Shown here piece after piece: positions 53,701 through 64,000 of a stretch of DNA of 64,000 nucleotides. Each line of letters starts with the position of its first letter. The stretch's first letter is position 1. The position numbers were made by a program, and so were the translations under genes. Under the pieces are notes generated by a model. That model was given only the letters and a program-made list of their open reading frames with translations, was not told the DNA's origin and did not search any database. The stretch lies in contig CAJNDS010002297.1 in assembly GCA_905221605.1 (NCBI GenBank), positions 447,358 to 511,357 of the forward strand, given 5' to 3'. The DNA is from Symbiodinium natans (lineage: Eukaryota > Sar > Dinophyceae > Suessiales > Symbiodiniaceae).

Positions 53701-55039
53701 CGGAGAGACCCCAGCATCTTAGCATTTTTAGCTCAAGAAGGCTGATGGAAGCTGTTGGTATCAAGGCGGCGTGCAGGATTCATTGAAGCATGTTCGGCAC
53801 GGAGCCATGCTTGAAGCAGGCATGCAAACGAAGATTCTCTCAACCGTGCCATGGGAGCAGCTGAGGCATGCACCCAACACTCTGAGCCCTGAGGCGGCGG
53901 TGACTCGGATGGGTTGAATTTTCTTGGTTCTGCCCAGTTTCTTTAGACTCATCAGAGTGTCGGACGGTAGCATGGCGGTTAGTTTAAATTCAACCCAGGA
54001 GCAGGCAGTTGTGGGCCCAGTGGGCCAACGACGCCGCTTCAATTCGAACGTCAGCCGTGGTAGCCAGGCGTCCAAGTCTTGTTGCACAATGTGCTTGAGC
54101 AACAAGAGGCAGTACTTAAGGGACTTGAGGGAGAGATGCCCACAGCCACAGATGTTCTGCAGGACGGCCGAAATAGTGTGCAGAGGAATAGTCGATTCCG
54201 CTTCAGCTTGGTCAGCTTGGTCTCGGCAGTAAGCGACGGGAGCCACTCTTCCCAGGCGCGAAGGTGTGAGAATTGTGAGAACTGTTGCACAATTTGCTAG
54301 GTTGTTCTTCACATCCACAGCTTCTTTGCAGGCAAAGCGTCTCCATGAGGCATGGGCGCACTCCATGCAATACCAGCGTGGCTCACTCCAACGTGGCTCA
54401 CTCATGATGTGCCCTCCACCACTTCCTGTGCCCGCTGAGAAGTCGGCAGAGGCAGAAAGTCCGCAGAGCCGGCTGCCCAGGAGTCTCTGGCTCCCCGCCT
54501 TCCTGGCTGGTCTGTTCAGCTGCATGTACAACTTCGCCTACGTGACAGAGTTTGTCCTCTTCGCTATCTACTTCAAGGAACAGCACAACTGGCACTCCGC
54601 GACATGGGCCGGAGTGGCGCAGTCTTCCGGCGACATCTTGGCTGCAGTGATCCTGCAGTTGATTGCGCGCTTCGCACCGCCATCACCTGAGAAGGAGCAG
54701 GCAGGCTTTGATGCTGGCGGCGCCACTCGCGCGTGGTATTCCATATCGGCAAAGCCGTACAACTTGGTTTGGTTCTGCCTTTGGTGGGTGGTTCTTTGCC
54801 TGGGCATGACTGTCCCGAACTTGCCCGTGGTGATCGTATCCCAAGTTGTTATGGGAACCCTCTATGTCACCTGCATCCAGGGCGCCACGAAGCTCAACAC
54901 TTACTACTCCTTAGGAGATGCTAACGTCTTCATAAGCCTTCAGCTGATCAAGCTCAACGCAGAAGCTGTGGGAATGTCCCTCTCCACCCTCACGGCCATG
55001 GTGCTTTATGAGCAGGCCAGTGACCAAAGCCCAAGCTAA
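50742..55039 (+). CDS. Major facilitator superfamily transporter, multi-exon
   Basis: Start ATG 50742 ('MAGATESGTADAPKLHAPGD'), a soluble N-terminus. Exons join in phase: 50742-50890, 51022-51119, 51276-51433, 51672-51802, 51873 onward. They yield TM1 'FLLICVMLPVCNGLLCSMLW', TM2 'LGLLGLVSALARLVMAQL', TM3 'WFSLLINIVHLGCLVPALV', TM4 in 'LQIFMSIAFDAVLTNDAIVF', TM5 'YSLGYVLGYASASTIGGAIY' and TM6 'IVIAHFCLQVVVCGVLVV'. A long charged cytoplasmic loop follows. The C half (53732-53899 and 54332-55039) starts 'LWLPAFLAGLFSCMYNFAYV' and has about five more hydrophobic segments. Introns 1 and 4 are GT-AG; introns 2 and 3 are GA-AG. Substrate unknown; MFS carriers move small solutes across a membrane. 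The join between the halves (52.3-53.7 kb) is not resolved; two neighbouring genes remain possible. Confidence 0.68.
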
Positions 55040-55054
55040 TCCTTCAATACCGCT

Positions 55055-55078
55055 GAGAGAGAGAGAGAGAGAGAGAGG
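55055..55078. repeat. (GA)n microsatellite after the transporter stop
   Basis: Twelve GA units, 16 bases past the TAA. Confidence 0.95.
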
Positions 55079-55578
55079 TTCTTGAACCCAACCCTTAGCC
55101 AATCTACGTGAAAGAATACGCACCGACAGTGGTGCTTGAGGTCTCCTTAAGGCCTCAGCAGACGTGCTCTTAAGAGAGAGCACGGTTCGTAAGTTGTGCC
55201 GTGTGAACTCTGCTCGCGAACTCGTGACATACTACAACTTTCGTGAGAGCAAAACCAAAATCGTTAAAGGACGTTTTGATGCCGACATCTGCGTAGTGCC
55301 AGAAGCGGGTGACTCGGGCATCCTGCGGGAATCCTGCACTTTTCACCCAGCAGGTCCACCCCAACGCGCCCTTCATACTCAGCGCGGCTTTGAACTTGCA
55401 GCTCGCTTTGGTTTAACGTTTGTTCATCTCAAGACCCTTCCGCGGAACTTGACAACGAAGCGTTGTTTTTGACTCGCTTGCCGGAAGCAAGGTGTGCTCT
55501 CATCGTGATCTTCGTTGGTTTCTATCTGCGCGTGGGCTGTGGACAATCTCTTGAGGCCAGGGAGGCCCAGCGGGCAGC

Positions 55579-55955
55579 GAGACTGGGTTTATCCCGGCAG
55601 AAGAGCTGGAAGTAAGTTAATGGTTGCGGGGCGAAAGCCGCGCCACGGTAGCTACTAATTCTTTAATCAAAGCCTTGCAGGCTTGTTGCCAGCGCGTTCC
55701 CAGGCTTAGATGATGATTTTGTCTATGGCGACTATAGCTGATAGCTTGTATCGGTCGCCTAAAAAACCGCAGAAGGGAGACTGGGTTTATCCCAGCAGAA
55801 GAGCTGGAAGTAGTGAATAATTGCAGGGCGAAAGCCACGGCAGCCACTAATTCTTTAATCGAAGCCTTGCACGCTTGTTGCTAGCGAGTTCCCAGGCTTA
55901 GATGACGATTTTGTCTATGGCGACTCGATAGCTTGTATCGGTCGCCTAACACGGC
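55579..55955. repeat. Tandem ~200-bp unit with conserved hairpins
   Basis: Two copies begin with GAGACTGGGTTTATCCC at about 55579 and 55780 and end with GTATCGGTCGCCTAA. Visible stems are GGGTTTATCCC, CAGAAGAGCTG, GGGCGAAAGCC (copy 1; copy 2 has a shortened form) and a 3' hairpin closed by GGCGAC and GTCGCC with an inner GATA/TATC. In copy 2 the inner stem is one pair longer (CGATA/TATCG). No long ORF. Candidate structured RNA or SINE-like unit; not matched to any known RNA class by eye. Confidence 0.6.
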
Positions 55956-57191
55956 AGAAGGAGGGCGAACAAGCCCTTCCGTCTGCGCACTGCGTACCAC
56001 ACTGCACCTCGCGTTAGCCGGGGCACAGCTGCGTGGCTGCTATGCCGCCACCGTTCCCAATTACCGAGGCATCCCAGAAAGACGAAATAATGATGAGAAT
56101 GATGAAGATTCCCAAAATGATTAATCAGATTAATCCATGAAATCATCAATCATCTTATATAAATATTCCAATACCCTAATATCTATCTAACTAATATCCC
56201 CCGATAACCAAGTATAAAGATTCGAATCCGATCCCTTATTCGTGGCACCCAAGTTACACATTCTAGTCATATCATTTGAAAGTCTTGTGCTTCAATGGCC
56301 AAATGTCCCTTAATAATCCGGAAGAAAATATGAATATTCCTATAATAAAGAAATATTCTGAGAAGAAAAAACGATTGTAAAATCAAAAATTATCCGCTTC
56401 AATTTATTTTCTTTTCTGATCATTTTCTTATTTCGATCAAGACATTCTCTCTCGCGCAGTTCCGTGGCGGGCAGGCGATCGTTATGGTCTTTGGTTGGAG
56501 GCGCAGTCGGCTGTTGTTCGGCGTGGGGGTCGAAAACGGGGTGGCCCCGGAGGCGTAGCTAGGGTTAATGAAATTGTTAATGGTATCGTCTCTACTGATT
56601 TTGCGGGTGAGTGACGATTAGACGTCAAGGCTGCTAAATCGTTAGGTTTTGGAATGCATGAATCTTCCCTTTGTAAAGAATTTTCGTCTTGATCGTGTGT
56701 ATGCGCGTTGGCTTTGGGATTTCGTTTTCTCAAGATTCTTGGTGAATTGGGGGGACGGTGGATTTTTTAATGTACGATTGGGAATCTCGAAATGACGAAT
56801 TGATTTTTTTTTAATTTCGTATTTCTGGGAATATAAGATTCTCGTATGGGAATGATATTTCTGATTATGGATTGAATGGATTAAGATATTGGGATTAATA
56901 CTCTATATATCAATGAATGACATGATTCTCATGACGAAATTATGAGGAGAGAAATCATCTTACAAATCCTATCGAATCATCAAGACGAGCCTTCGAGGAA
57001 TCTGGAAATGATTTCTCCGTCCGCATCATCCGATCTATGATTGGCCCGACATCGTCCAAATATGAAAGAGATACTATATTGGATGTAAACCGAGGTTCGT
57101 CTTGTCAATATGGATTTAGTGATGACCGATTTACTACCTTGATTTCTATCGTATTCTTGGCATAAAAGTCATAGCATGACTTGCAGATAGA

Positions 57192-57482
57192 TTGGTGAAT
57201 TCGCGTATACATTGTATCCTACATAATATGATTTTTAGCATTATACGAGCAATGGGAAATCTATCCAAATTCGAATCAGGGCGGCTCTTGCCGAACGCCG
57301 AGGGATATCGCCCGGCGGATATCTTATTGCTGTCAATTCCCCTTTTGAAGCAGAATGAATGGCAGAGATTCTCTCCGATAATTTTAGATTTCGTATTGGT
57401 GTCTCCATATATGGTGGTGGCGATTGGGCGACAATCTTTGGATCCGGCCAATCCTGCGGTTACGTATATAGAAATCAAGTGA
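57192..57482 (+). CDS. Small ORF in the AT-rich block, weak resemblance to a LINE 'RPADI' region
   Basis: The 96-residue frame contains 'GRLLPNAEGYRPADILLLSI' and then 'FSPIILDFVLVSP'. Pattern RPADI-(hydrophobic)-LDF-x-V-x-SP resembles the nuclease-like region found at the ends of some LINE proteins, with an insertion between the two Asp motifs. It is isolated, and the similarity is by memory of the motif only. Confidence 0.25.
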   Translation: MVNSRIHCILHNMIFSIIRAMGNLSKFESGRLLPNAEGYRPADILLLSIPLLKQNEWQRFSPIILDFVLVSPYMVVAIGRQSLDPANPAVTYIEIK

Positions 57483-57684
57483 CAAGATATCATATATAAC
57501 AATTTGATTTCGAATCAATCATGATCGAGATAACCGGAGGATAAGAACAAGAGATACTCAAAACATCGAGAGCTTGCATATGAAAGGATATTCCCCATCA
57601 TTCTCCAGAATATCCAACCCAAATCGTAGAGAAAGGGAATTAATAACTATAATATTGGATAAACGAATATCTGAATAAATACTA

Positions 57685-57713
57685 GCGACTTCTACGCCCA
57701 AAAGCACCAATTA
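57685..57713 (+). repeat. Copy of a ~28-bp dispersed motif (GACTTCTNCNCCNAAAA...)
   Basis: GCGACTTCTACGCCCAAAAG then CACCAATTA. Sister copies: 57797(+), 60338(+), 60389-60421(-), 61501(+), 61936(+) and 62520-62546(-). Confidence 0.7.
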
Positions 57714-57795
57714 GAAATCTCTATAGGAGAAATTTGTATTCATCACGAAGAGAATATATGAATCCCTCATAGAAATTCAGAATAAAAATTGAAAG

Positions 57796-57926
57796 AGAGA
57801 CTTCTGCCCCCAAAAAATAAATCAAAGAGGCTTATGCTCTTCCCATCCGGGAGCCGCAGACAAGGCCAGCGGAATCAAAGACCCCATACACTCCCACTGG
57901 TAAAGACCCACCACCACCCCGAATTA
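57796..57926 (-). mobile_element. ~130-bp dispersed element, minus orientation
   Basis: On the minus strand it begins GTAATTCGGGGTGGTGG and ends GGGGGCAGAAGTCTCTC. The same ends in the same order bound 62416-62550. A decayed internal fragment (AATCAAAGGTCCCATACA) lies at about 60656-60685. Confidence 0.6.
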
Positions 57927-58827
57927 CGGGAATGCACGGAGCCCAAACAACAGACGTACCAAAGCGGCTCCAGAATTTATCAATTTGCAGCGCACCGGCG
58001 CCGCAGCCAATCAAGCGAAATCATCGTATGAGAGTGTCAAGCATCTATTTACAAATCTGCTCAGCGTCGGCCAGCAGCAAAGCTACCTCGCAGAGGCGTA
58101 GCGCAACCTCGCAAAAGAAAGGCCTGGGAGCACAATTTAGCATTATCACTCCAAGCACAAGTGCAAGAAAATTTCAAGAGACTCAGCAACCTGAAGACTT
58201 CCCATCTGTATCTTACGTTGTGCATTCAAAGCACCGTGGAGCCCTCGTTGCAGATCAAAAGACAAGCGTGCCAAGCAATCACTCCTTGACATTCCATGCC
58301 GTCGTTTCAATTACGCATCAACCTTCTCACAAAGACTGGACAGAAGAGTCATGCCTCCTTGCTCGATTCCCCCAAAGCTCTCAAATACAATAGGTTCATA
58401 ACCCAAATTAGCTGAAGCACAACGCTCCCCAATATCATTACGACCACGTTTTCGTTCAACGTAGCTCGTAGCCACACTCAGCGGCTCATTCGCCGCTGGC
58501 GCCAGTACTGACGGGAGCACCGGATATAAATAAATACTAGGGATGACCCCAAATCAACCATCGACCCACTTGACTTTGCAAGCCAGCAACCAACAGCCTA
58601 GCAACTTCGCCTGGACCATCGCCCCCCGAGAAGGTATGCACTTCATTTTTCCGTAGCCTGCCTGAGCCAAATCTCGATGATTGAGGATGATATATTATGG
58701 ATCTATCCATTCGCATCTCTATTGCCAGGCCGAGTTCGGAAGTCGTTGATGCTTTGATTTGAAGGGCGTATTCATTATTCATAATATGCCTTTCTTATCG
58801 TTCTCATCGAGGATCTCCTTATCCTGG

Positions 58828-58900
58828 CTTAATTCGGGGTGGTGGTGGATATTTTCTTTTGGGGGATGGAGATCCCATTCTTTTCTTCGTCTTTTGATTG
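58828..58900 (+). repeat. Partial copy of the CTTAATTCGGGGTGGTGG element
   Basis: Shares its first 18 bases exactly with 62416 and then diverges into TTTTCTTTTGGGGG. Confidence 0.5.
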
Positions 58901-60337
58901 GATATCTATCTATTCCTCGGAAGGATTTCCCTTTCTTCTAGATCTCATTTGGGATATTCTCGAATAGAAGCCTCTTGAGGATGCTAATTTTTTATCCTTT
59001 GATGGATAGGATTTCGTTTCTGAGACCTCGTTCTGAAGATTTAAATCTGATGCCTGAAGATCCAGATTTTCCTTCATATTTCACGACATAGCCACCTATT
59101 GACGCTCCCATCATCTCCATTATTTCTTTGTAATGCGGTGCTGACTATCCAATCTCAAATGAGGGAAGTGAGGGCTCAATACCCGGAGAGCCATGATCGG
59201 CTCAAGATCGATATCCATATCTATCACAGGCCCAAGCAATGATCGACTCCATTCCCAAATGGCCTGCCAACAAGATACCCCATCCGAGAGAATCTCCCAT
59301 TCTAAATTAGAATATCAACAACTTATTCTAGATTCAAAATTCATCCGATTTCGTAATCTTTTCTATTGAAATTATATTCCAAGAATCCATCTCATTTGCG
59401 TATATGATTCTAGAATTCATGCAATTCTTCATGAGAAATATTAATTATAAACGATATTTATGATCCAGAATATGAATATCATAAAGAAATCTATATTCAT
59501 AAATGCTATATCGTCGAAGATCCCAAAAATCAAAGATCCATCAAAGAAATAATAGAGATGATGGAAGATAAAGGGAAATGATGGCAGACGAAGGAAAATG
59601 AGGAATATAATAATCCGACAAATCTCCCATAAGAAGAGAAATGAAGGGAGATAAGGAGACCAAGGATCCAATAATCATCCTCAGAATATCGAGAATAGAA
59701 GGAAATCTGATTCCTTCAGGCATCAGATTACAAATCTACCAATAAGAAATCGATCAAATTCCAAAATACAAAGATATATATATATATATAGAATCTATTC
59801 ATGAAATTCCAAAATGAAATATTCCACGATTGGGCAATACGCCCACCATCTTCCCCGATTAAAGGAAGATATCAATGGAACAGATATGAAAGATGAAGAT
59901 GATGGAATGGAGAGAATATAGCAATTAGATTTCGATAAGGAGAATGCTTTCTATATCCAAAAAGATCCGGCATCCTAACCAATGATCCATTTCATAGATC
60001 AAGACATAACGATTGAGATCCTCTATATAAGACGATTGATGGTCTAAATGGAGAATCTATAGATCGAACCCGGCATTTGTTATAGGAGAGAATATCCATC
60101 GCTCTCCAATATTATATCCAATATTATTTATCATGGAGACGTATGGAATGATAAGATAAAATCGATTCTTTATCTCTCGGATTCAGATTCGATTAATTAT
60201 ATTTCTTTCCGATCAAGACAATTTTCCCACGTAGATTTTTCTGACCAGCCCAACGCAGATGAAATATGATGATTGATAGAAAATTTGAATATTTGGAGAT
60301 ATTATATGCTTTAGAATTGAATTATAAGTGGTTCAAG

Positions 60338-60421
60338 TGTGGCTTCTACGCTCAAGAGCACCAAGAATTTCATTTCTCATTCTCTTTCTTAATTGGTGAT
60401 ATTTTCAGAGCAGAAGTCTCC
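60338..60421. mobile_element. 84-bp foldback element made of two inverted ~28-bp motifs
   Basis: TGGCTTCTACGCTCAAGAGC at the left and the complement of GACTTCTGCTCTGAAAAT at the right, facing each other around a 25-bp T/C-rich centre. Confidence 0.55.
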
Positions 60422-62415
60422 TGTATCGGAATGGAAGGTCATATATCGATACGAGAATCTCCCCAAGACAAATTTCGTGAGATCTATTTGATATTCGGAA
60501 AATTTAGATAATTCAGAAGAATTAAGAGAAATTAGAATAAGATTTCACGATAATATTGAATTCCCAAATCATAAATTCAATATATTCATAAGAATTTTTT
60601 ATTCTTATGAAAATGAAAAAGATTTATTCGAGAATCACGAATATATCCAATGAAATCAAAGGTCCCATACATTCCCACAAGAAAAGATCCATCCTGATCA
60701 ATTCTCCGACTATATTTGAAAGAATTGGACAAATTATCGTAGAAAAAATATGATCCCTTACTTCCATCTAGTCCATATAAATAAACATGTCCCTATTTCA
60801 ATAATATGAAAGAAATTCATTATCTCAATATTATTCATTTTATATTGAAAATTACCATCCCACAAGGCGAAATCAAGACGACTATATTCCGGCTTCAAAC
60901 CTCCCGAATAGAAATTCAAATCTTATTCCCTAAATATGATTTCTACACTTATTCTCCCCCCGAATTATAACGATCGAGAAATGATCGCACGCAACTCCAA
61001 TCTAATGACAGAAAAAGAGAAATAATCGAAATATCAACGTGAATAGATTACCTAATATTGAACAAATCCCAAAGTGCAATGCAATTTCCCTCTCTGAAGG
61101 CTCTGATAAATTTTATTATCTCCAATCATATTAGGAAAGATCATGCTTCCTCCAAACATATGATAAATAAATATGAAATATCAAAAAGAATCTTGAATTT
61201 TCAGATATCATAAATATATCATAATATCTTCAATTTTTTAATTATCAAATCATATAGAAAGAATATCGTCCAATACATCATTACGAGACTCAAGATTTAA
61301 GGTTTATGGATAATAGGAATCACGAAATTTCGTTTATACGAGCGCATTTCATTTGCATGACGACGACACTTATATCGATGTATCCAACCACCACGAAGGG
61401 GGACGAACATTCCCCCGACAAATACGATCATTTCCTTCCTGATATCCATTTTTGATTGGGAATCGAATTCCTCAATCTTCGTGATCATTATGATAATACA
61501 AGTGGCATCTGCATCCAAAAATACCAATTATTATAAGAAAGGTCATGATTGGGGAAAAGGATCTCTGAATGAAAATATCAAGTTGATAAGATTTCAATAT
61601 TGGGTGTAATTGATTTCTTGGTCTGAATTTAAGAGACCCCTTAATGTTAGATGACCTTCATTTCTCGTATTGAGCTTCTGGGTTGATTATGGATACGTAT
61701 CGCCTCGTATATAATTCAATCTCATCCTTAATATGTCTCACTTTTCGGAATCTTCATTATCTTCTTCTACTTTTCGTCTTTCTAAGACGTCTCCCTAATT
61801 GAGAGTGATGGCGGGAATATTGAGGTGTCTGGGAGAATACGAAATTTTTAATCATTTAATTTCGTTACCGAATCCGGTGTATTTAGATATAGAAGTCATC
61901 TATCTTGATCAAATTCAAATCGGTACTCCAGTGCAAGCGACTTATGCGTCCAAAAACACCAATTAAGCAACAATAGATCCGGAAGATGATCATCCAACCT
62001 AAAACGAAGGACCTCTATATAATCATCTATATATTCCTGTTATAATTATATGAAATATCTCCTTTCTTAATTAGCATTTTAGGAAAATAAATCTCTCATA
62101 TTCCGTAATATAGATCAGATAGAGCCCCTAAATTCCTTGATTAGGGTTTAGAGATATAAAAAATATAATTTCGACTCGTATTTTGAATACCTAGTTCAAC
62201 CTAGAATAAAACCCTACGAAATATCGAAATATCCCATTCAGACTCCGGGCCCACTTGACACACCATTCCACCTTCCCCCCCCTCTCCCCACCAACCTCAC
62301 CAATCAAAATGAAAAAGACATGGTGAAGTCATTCTCTGTCTATTCCAATCTGCAGGGGTGGGAATACGGATGCCTCTTGTTATCTTTTCGTCTCCCGCGA
62401 TCGTGGGATCTGGGG

Positions 62416-62550
62416 CTTAATTCGGGGTGGTGGCGGGCTTTTAATGTGCCGTGGGTCCCTTGATCGCTCGTGTCAGTGTCCTTTGTGTGTCTGGGTAACG
62501 GGGCATCCGGTATCCTTGTGGTGCTTTTCGGGGCAGAAGTCTCTCACACC
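62416..62550 (+). mobile_element. ~135-bp dispersed element, plus orientation
   Basis: CTTAATTCGGGGTGGTGG at the start and GGGGCAGAAGTCTCTC at the end, matching the element at 57796-57926 on the other strand; internal parts are only loosely similar. Confidence 0.6.
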
Positions 62551-62724
62551 AAAAAACCTTCCGATTATAACCACGGATACTCTTGTTTCATCATGGGAGC
62601 ATAAATGAGAAAGAGAAATATTCCCACAAAAGGCTACGGGCTCGACCCTATTTTCGCTCTGCGGCCGCCCTGTCGGTTGCCCCGCCTCCTCTTCCGGTCA
62701 TTTTGGCTGCTTGTGAGGGCCTTG

Positions 62725-63045
62725 CAGGGGGATCCGGAAAATTCCGGGAATTTTCAAGCTTATTGTCTAAAAATCCTAGGAATTTTGGGAATCACCCGGA
62801 TCCGAAAATTCCCGGAATTTTCGGAATCACCCGTTTAGGCCTTCCGGGTTGGATTTAAGGTTCCAGCGCAACAATGATGACGTGGATGCCCCTTCCCCTT
62901 CAAGGAAATCTTCAAGGTTCCGATGACGGTCGCCGCCCGCCAGCTGTTCAAAGGGGTTCGGCCTCACCATCACATATCAGCAACAGCTCTCGAAAAATCC
63001 TAGGACTTCAAAATTCCGGGAATTTTCGGGATCCCCCGGGTTCAG
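62725..63045. repeat. Palindromic AAAATTCCGGGAATTTT repeats
   Basis: AAAATTCCGGGAATTTT or its variants (CCTAGGAATTTT, AAAATTCCCGGAATTTT) occur four times, at about 62738, 62775, 62806 and 63010, most next to GGATCC or ATCACCCG. The whole patch can fold on itself. Confidence 0.75.
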
Positions 63046-63254
63046 GGTTTTACGCTTTACGGTGTAGGGTTTTGGGGTTTAATAGAAATTGTATAGGGTT
63101 TGTGTCCGGAGTTTTGTCGTGCTTTGGGGGGTTTTGTTTTTTGCTTTTGCTGTAATGGTTTGGGTTCTGTCGGGTGTGGTGGGGGGTGGGTGGTTTTGGG
63201 GTGCTGAGGGGTGGGGGCTGAAAGGCTGGGGTTTTGGGGGGTTTTCCCGAATGC

Positions 63255-63945
63255 CCATGGTGGTGGTCCCGTGGTGGTGGTCCGTGATCCCCTGATGGTT
63301 CGTCGTGGTGGTCCCACAGCGTGGTGGTGGTCCCGTGGTGGTGGTGCCCCTTTGGTGGTGGTGGTCCTGTGGTGGTGGTCTGTCGTGGTGGTGGCGGTGT
63401 TCGTGGTGGTGTTCGTGGTGGTGGTGGTGGTGGTGGTGGTGGTGGTCCCCGGTGGTGGTGGTGGTGGTCCCTGGTGGTGGTGGTGGTGTTCCCTGGTGGT
63501 GGTGGTGGTGGTCCCTGCTGGCCGTGGCGGTGGTCCCGTGGTGGTGGTCCTATGGTGGTGGCCGTGGCGGTGGTCCGTGGCGGTGGTCCGTGGCGGTGGT
63601 CCGTGGTGGTGGTCTCGTGGTGGTAGTTCCGTGGTGGTGGTCCCGTGGTGGTGTCTCGTGGTGGTGGTCCCGTGGTGGTGGTCTCGTGGTGGTGGTCTTG
63701 TGGTGGTGGTCCCGTGGTGGTGGTCCCATGGTGGTGGTCCCTGGTGGTGGTCCCGTGGTGGTGGTCCCGTGGTGGTGGTCTGCGGCGGTGGTCCGTGGTG
63801 GTTGGTTGGTGGTGGTCCGTGCCGGGGGTCCGTGTTGTGTTGGTGGTCTTGTGGTAGTGGTCCTGTGGTGGTGGTCTCGTGGTGGTGGTCTTGTGGTGGT
63901 GGTCTCGTGGTGGTGGTCTCGTGGTGGTGGGCCGTGGTTTATATT
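63255..63945. repeat. GTGGTGGTCCC minisatellite
   Basis: Roughly forty-five units of GTGGTGGT plus CCC, CTC, CCT or CGT, with purer (GGT)n in the middle (63415-63450). ORFs reading 'VVVPWWWS' are its translation. Confidence 0.93.
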
Positions 63946-64000
63946 ATATCATATTTTGTGATGAATATGATAGTTTTCTATATTCGGGATCGTGGTTCTT

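Larger units (their letters stand above)
56085..63050. other. AT-rich, largely non-coding block of different base composition
   Basis: From about 56085 the sequence turns AT-rich and GATAT/GAATC-rich, and telomere-like units vanish almost completely until 63050. Stops are frequent in all frames. GC-richer islands occur at about 56450-56740, 57790-58510 and 62260-62720. The block carries its own dispersed repeats. It could be a transposon-rich segment, an insertion from another replicon, or an assembly join. Confidence 0.7.

Noticed and set aside
55579-55955. Hammerhead ribozyme in the tandem unit
   Set aside because: A GAAA-containing hairpin is present, but I could not place the CUGANGA core and the three stems together.
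63305-63961. 218-codon Val/Trp/Gly-rich ORF
   Set aside because: It is the GTGGTGGTCCC minisatellite read in one frame.

Overview
This window is nuclear DNA from a eukaryote, most likely a dinoflagellate (my best guess is the Suessiales/Symbiodiniaceae side; about 0.75 sure of dinoflagellate, much less of the genus). The reasons are internal. Introns reconstructed by reading frame use GC-AG and GA-AG as well as GT-AG borders, some with short direct repeats at the two splice sites. Plant-type telomere repeat (TTTAGGG/CCCTAAA) is scattered everywhere in both orientations. There are ankyrin/'SRGWCR' and 'FVSHQWL' type proteins and LINE-type RNase H/RT proteins of the kind common in dinoflagellate genomes. 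No rRNA, tRNA, CRISPR array or bacterial operon was recognised.

Layout. 1-2044: decayed LINE fragment (C-terminal RNase H plus tail) running into CCCCTAAA repeats. 2.1-5.5 kb: telomere-like arrays, an exon-like 'FVSHQWL' island and a TGGGCAAGGTCATTTTT minisatellite. 5.5-8.6 kb: a 5'-truncated LINE with the unusual order endonuclease tail - RNase H - RT, ending about 8 bp before telomere-like repeats and carrying an over-represented 10-mer, GACCACAACG. 10.4-11.6 kb: ankyrin-repeat gene. 15.4-18.2 kb: a 2.7-kb block bounded by inverted repeats and filled with a 21-bp palindromic repeat and a 101-bp satellite. 18.3-28 kb: gene-poor DNA with telomere-like arrays and isolated exon-like islands.

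28.1-34.4 kb is the clearest gene cluster: three tandem, intact-looking, three-exon copies of a choloylglycine hydrolase/penicillin V acylase-like N-terminal nucleophile hydrolase. Splicing predicted from homology gives 346, 347 and 347 residues with identical exon phases. Copy 2 and 3 flanks are also duplicated, and a 110-bp MITE-like hairpin is present in the copy 3 flank but absent at the matching site beside copy 2.

35-46 kb: simple repeats, telomere-like arrays and exon-like islands, with a tandem 570-bp duplication near 42.3-43.3 kb. 46.4-47.2 kb: an EF-hand gene with an EF loop split by an intron. 47.7-50.4 kb: coding islands of an unidentified multi-exon gene. 50.7-55.0 kb: a multi-exon major facilitator superfamily transporter whose 5' exons can be joined precisely. 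55.6-56.0 kb: a tandem ~200-bp unit with hairpins. At about 56.08 kb base composition switches abruptly to AT-rich, largely non-coding DNA with its own dispersed repeats, up to a GTGGTGGTCCC minisatellite that runs almost to the window end.

All gene models are hand-made from reading frame and family knowledge; exon borders are inferences unless stated.
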